From contig JAPJBO010000008.1 of the NCBI GenBank assembly GCA_030068145.1, positions 496,001 through 560,000 of the forward strand: 64,000 nucleotides of DNA, written 5' to 3'. Numbering within the stretch: position 1 is the stretch's first letter; each line of letters starts with the position of its first letter. Below are positions 62,438 to 64,000 of the stretch, piece by piece. The DNA is from Diplonema papillatum (taxonomy: Eukaryota; Euglenozoa; Diplonemea; Diplonemida; Diplonemidae). The notes beneath the pieces were generated by a model. That model saw nothing but the letters and a program-made list of their open reading frames with translations, ran no database searches and was not told where the DNA came from. Made by a program: the position numbers and the translations under genes.

Positions 62438-63164
62438 CATACTTGTACCCCGCCTTAAAAAAAGCGGGGGAAGCGGGGAAAAACGCGGGGAAAAAGCGGG
62501 GGATCAGACAACACAATTCTGTACGAATATGGGCGAACAGGTCGTCCACACCTGTCGGGGAGGCTCGGAGGTCCTCGGGTCGTAGATCAGGCATGCTTCC
62601 GAAAAGAGATGCCTGCACAGACCAAGCGCGGAGCCGGGGACATTGGTTCGGACGGGCCCGGACCCCCTTTCCTATATTGGGCATGACCCCTTTTCCCGAA
62701 CTGGGGGTGTCGGCGACGCACACGCAATCTTTCCCCCGTGGCCAAGAAGGTCGCCCCGAAGAAGTGTGAAGATGGGAAGCAAGGCAGAGTCGCCCCGAAA
62801 GCCGTTCCTTCGGCTGGCAGCGACAGTGACGGCTATGAAACCGAAGCGACTTCGGCTGCGACTTCCGCAGCTGCGCACGGGCATTCTGAATACATGCCCT
62901 GCTTGTAACTGGGGTCGCTCGGGGGTTTCAACCCTGAGTACGAGGCTGACCGCGAACGACCTCTCGCTCAGGGCAAACTCCTCATCAACGGCGACATCAC
63001 GCAGTGTTTGGCTCCGAAACTCGGCGGGAGAGTGTGACGATGAGGTAGTTAATTACCCGCTTCTTCCCCGCTTTGCCCGCTTTTCCCCCGCTTTTTCCAG
63101 ATTTGGGAAAAAAGAAGAAAAAAAGCGGGGATCCCGCTTTTTTTTTAGGCGGAGTACAAGTATG
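62438..63164. mobile_element. 727-bp TIR DNA transposon with 6-bp target duplication
   Basis: The left end begins CATACTTGTACCCCGCC and the right end, reversed, begins CATACTTGTACTCCGCC. The inverted repeats run about 32 bases into AAAAAAAGCGGG, with further inverted GCGGGG/A-rich subterminal blocks. Both ends are flanked by ATTTCT (62432-62437 and 63165-63170). The interior is too short for a transposase, so the copy is non-autonomous. It keeps a coding-like segment (about 62750-62909) rich in Ala/Lys/Ser ending YMPCL. Superfamily is not assigned; 6-bp duplications are uncommon. Confidence 0.8.
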
Positions 63165-63170
63165 ATTTCT

Positions 63171-63795
63171 AATAATAATTTGTGGAGCAACTAATTTTTC
63201 CCCCACGACTTTTGGGGGGAAACCTCAGTTTCGTGTTTGGGCAGAATCTTGCCTCGATGTATGTTTGATGCTCAGCAGCAAAGGAGGGGAAGAGGGACGG
63301 AAGGTCAAAAGGTCAATAACGCCCCCCTCCAAATTGCTTTCTGCTGGTGTTGCTTGCGCGTCCCAAAGCCGTTGTTACGAATTCAAGGTCATATGTCCGA
63401 TTCGGAGTCCCAGGATGGCTCCCCCGGGAGGGCTGTGCAGAAAACACAGACCGGCATGAAAGGTCAAACCGGGAAAGAAGAAGGCCAGGACCCGTCAGCC
63501 GCATCCTTTGAAAGCTTAGGGCGTCGGAGGCACACGTGCACGGCCTACAGTGGCAGACGATGATAAGCCGACGAACTACAATCAAAAAAACAGTCTACGA
63601 TATGGTACGATGCCAAAAGGGGGGGTTTGGGCGGAAAAGTCCCCGCATAGTTCACCAGGGTCTGACGGGTACTGAGGCCCCATACCCTTCCTAAAATGGG
63701 ATGATTCCGGGGGTCTGAATTTCACAAAAATTCACAAGGGATTCTGTGAATTCTTGTGTTTTTTTGCGAATCTTCGTGAATTCTTGAAAACCTTT
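63171..63795. other. Gene-free stretch ending in TTGTGAATTCTT-type degenerate repeats
   Basis: No coding region supported. From 63719 the sequence is an imperfect repeat of a TTCACAAAAATTCAC / TGTGAATTCTTG motif leading into the LINE tail. Confidence 0.5.
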
Positions 63796-63936
63796 GTGAA
63801 TTCTTGCGCGCTTTCGGCGCGCCGCGCCGAAAGCGCGGAAAAAGTGACCCTTCTGGAGTCACGTAGCGAAAAGCTGGCATAGTGTGGTACTCATTTGCTT
63901 GCAAATGACTCCCCACTAACGCAACAAGACGACGAA
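63796..63936 (+). mobile_element. LINE 3'-end copy 4, plus strand, with an inverted 5' junction
   Basis: CGCGGAAAAAGTGACCCTTC, a CTGGCATAGTGTGGTACTC block and the terminal CACTAACGCAACAAGACGACGAA reproduce the 3' end of LINE copies 1 and 2, here on the plus strand. The 5' junction is a palindrome (CGCGCTTTCGGCGCG followed by CGCCGAAAGCGCG), as produced by 5' inversion during LINE integration. Confidence 0.8.
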
Positions 63937-63957
63937 TTCTTGTGTATTTTTGTGAAT

Positions 63958-64000
63958 TTTTCTCCCCACTAACGCAACAAGACGACGAATTTTTGTGAAT
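63958..64000 (+). repeat. Second LINE tail in tandem, running off the window
   Basis: CTCCCCACTAACGCAACAAGACGACGAA is repeated 53 bases after the tail of copy 4, followed again by TTTTTGTGAAT. Confidence 0.8.

Noticed and set aside
1-64000. Prokaryotic operons, CRISPR arrays or Rho-independent terminators
   Set aside because: Spliced genes, LINEs and repeat structure are eukaryotic; no regularly spaced identical repeats with unique spacers were seen (the 18-bp array has no spacers).

Overview
The window is nuclear DNA of a unicellular eukaryote. Several genes can be assembled from exons joined at GT-AG introns that keep frame, proteins carry long Ser/Arg-rich disordered tracts, and the space between genes is filled with decayed repeats, LINEs, a tyrosine-recombinase retroelement and a TIR transposon. 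The gene set (mitochondrial GTP/GDP carrier of the GGC1 type, divergent Hsp70, cereblon-like protein, duplicated flavodoxin-fold oxidoreductase) and the texture fit an alveolate or related protist. A chromerid such as Chromera is my guess, not a proof.

Layout, left to right: 0-2.7 kb diverged tandem repeats; 2.7-4.6 kb gene-free with a tRNA-like short repeat; 4.7-7.2 kb a degenerate PARP-like gene; 8.1-11.5 kb a fossil DIRS-order element; 11.6-16.4 kb a small membrane protein and a 1255-residue GRG-repeat protein; 17.4-18.1 kb a membrane-anchored TNase-like nuclease; 18.2-21.1 kb gene-free; 21.1-23.5 kb a CULT+LON protein; 24.1-24.4 kb an 18-bp minisatellite; 25.1-29.7 kb LINE copies and an OTU-like remnant; 29.7-32.2 kb gene-poor; 32.3-33.7 kb a probably lipid-anchored tandem NQO/azoreductase-like protein; 34.8-41 kb a coiled-coil protein, a twin CX3C protein and a two-RRM protein; 42.0-45.6 kb a five-exon Hsp70; 47.8-54.6 kb an orphan three-exon gene and the six-exon GGC1 carrier, whose last intron holds a 2.8-kb LINE flanked by 53-bp direct repeats; 56-57.4 kb a lysine-methyltransferase-like protein with a decayed partial copy beside it; 57.7-60.6 kb small and partly resolved genes; 62.4-63.2 kb a TIR transposon with a 6-bp target duplication; 63.8-64 kb another LINE tail.

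Every host gene I can support, about fourteen, lies on the minus strand. Mitochondrial functions recur (GGC1 carrier, possible small TIM chaperone) beside protein quality control (Hsp70, cereblon-like protein), but nothing shows that these genes form a pathway. The most unusual items are the cereblon-like protein with CULT before LON, the Cys/His-rich C-terminal domain shared by the two LINE lineages, the LINE inside the GGC1 intron, and the uniform gene orientation.
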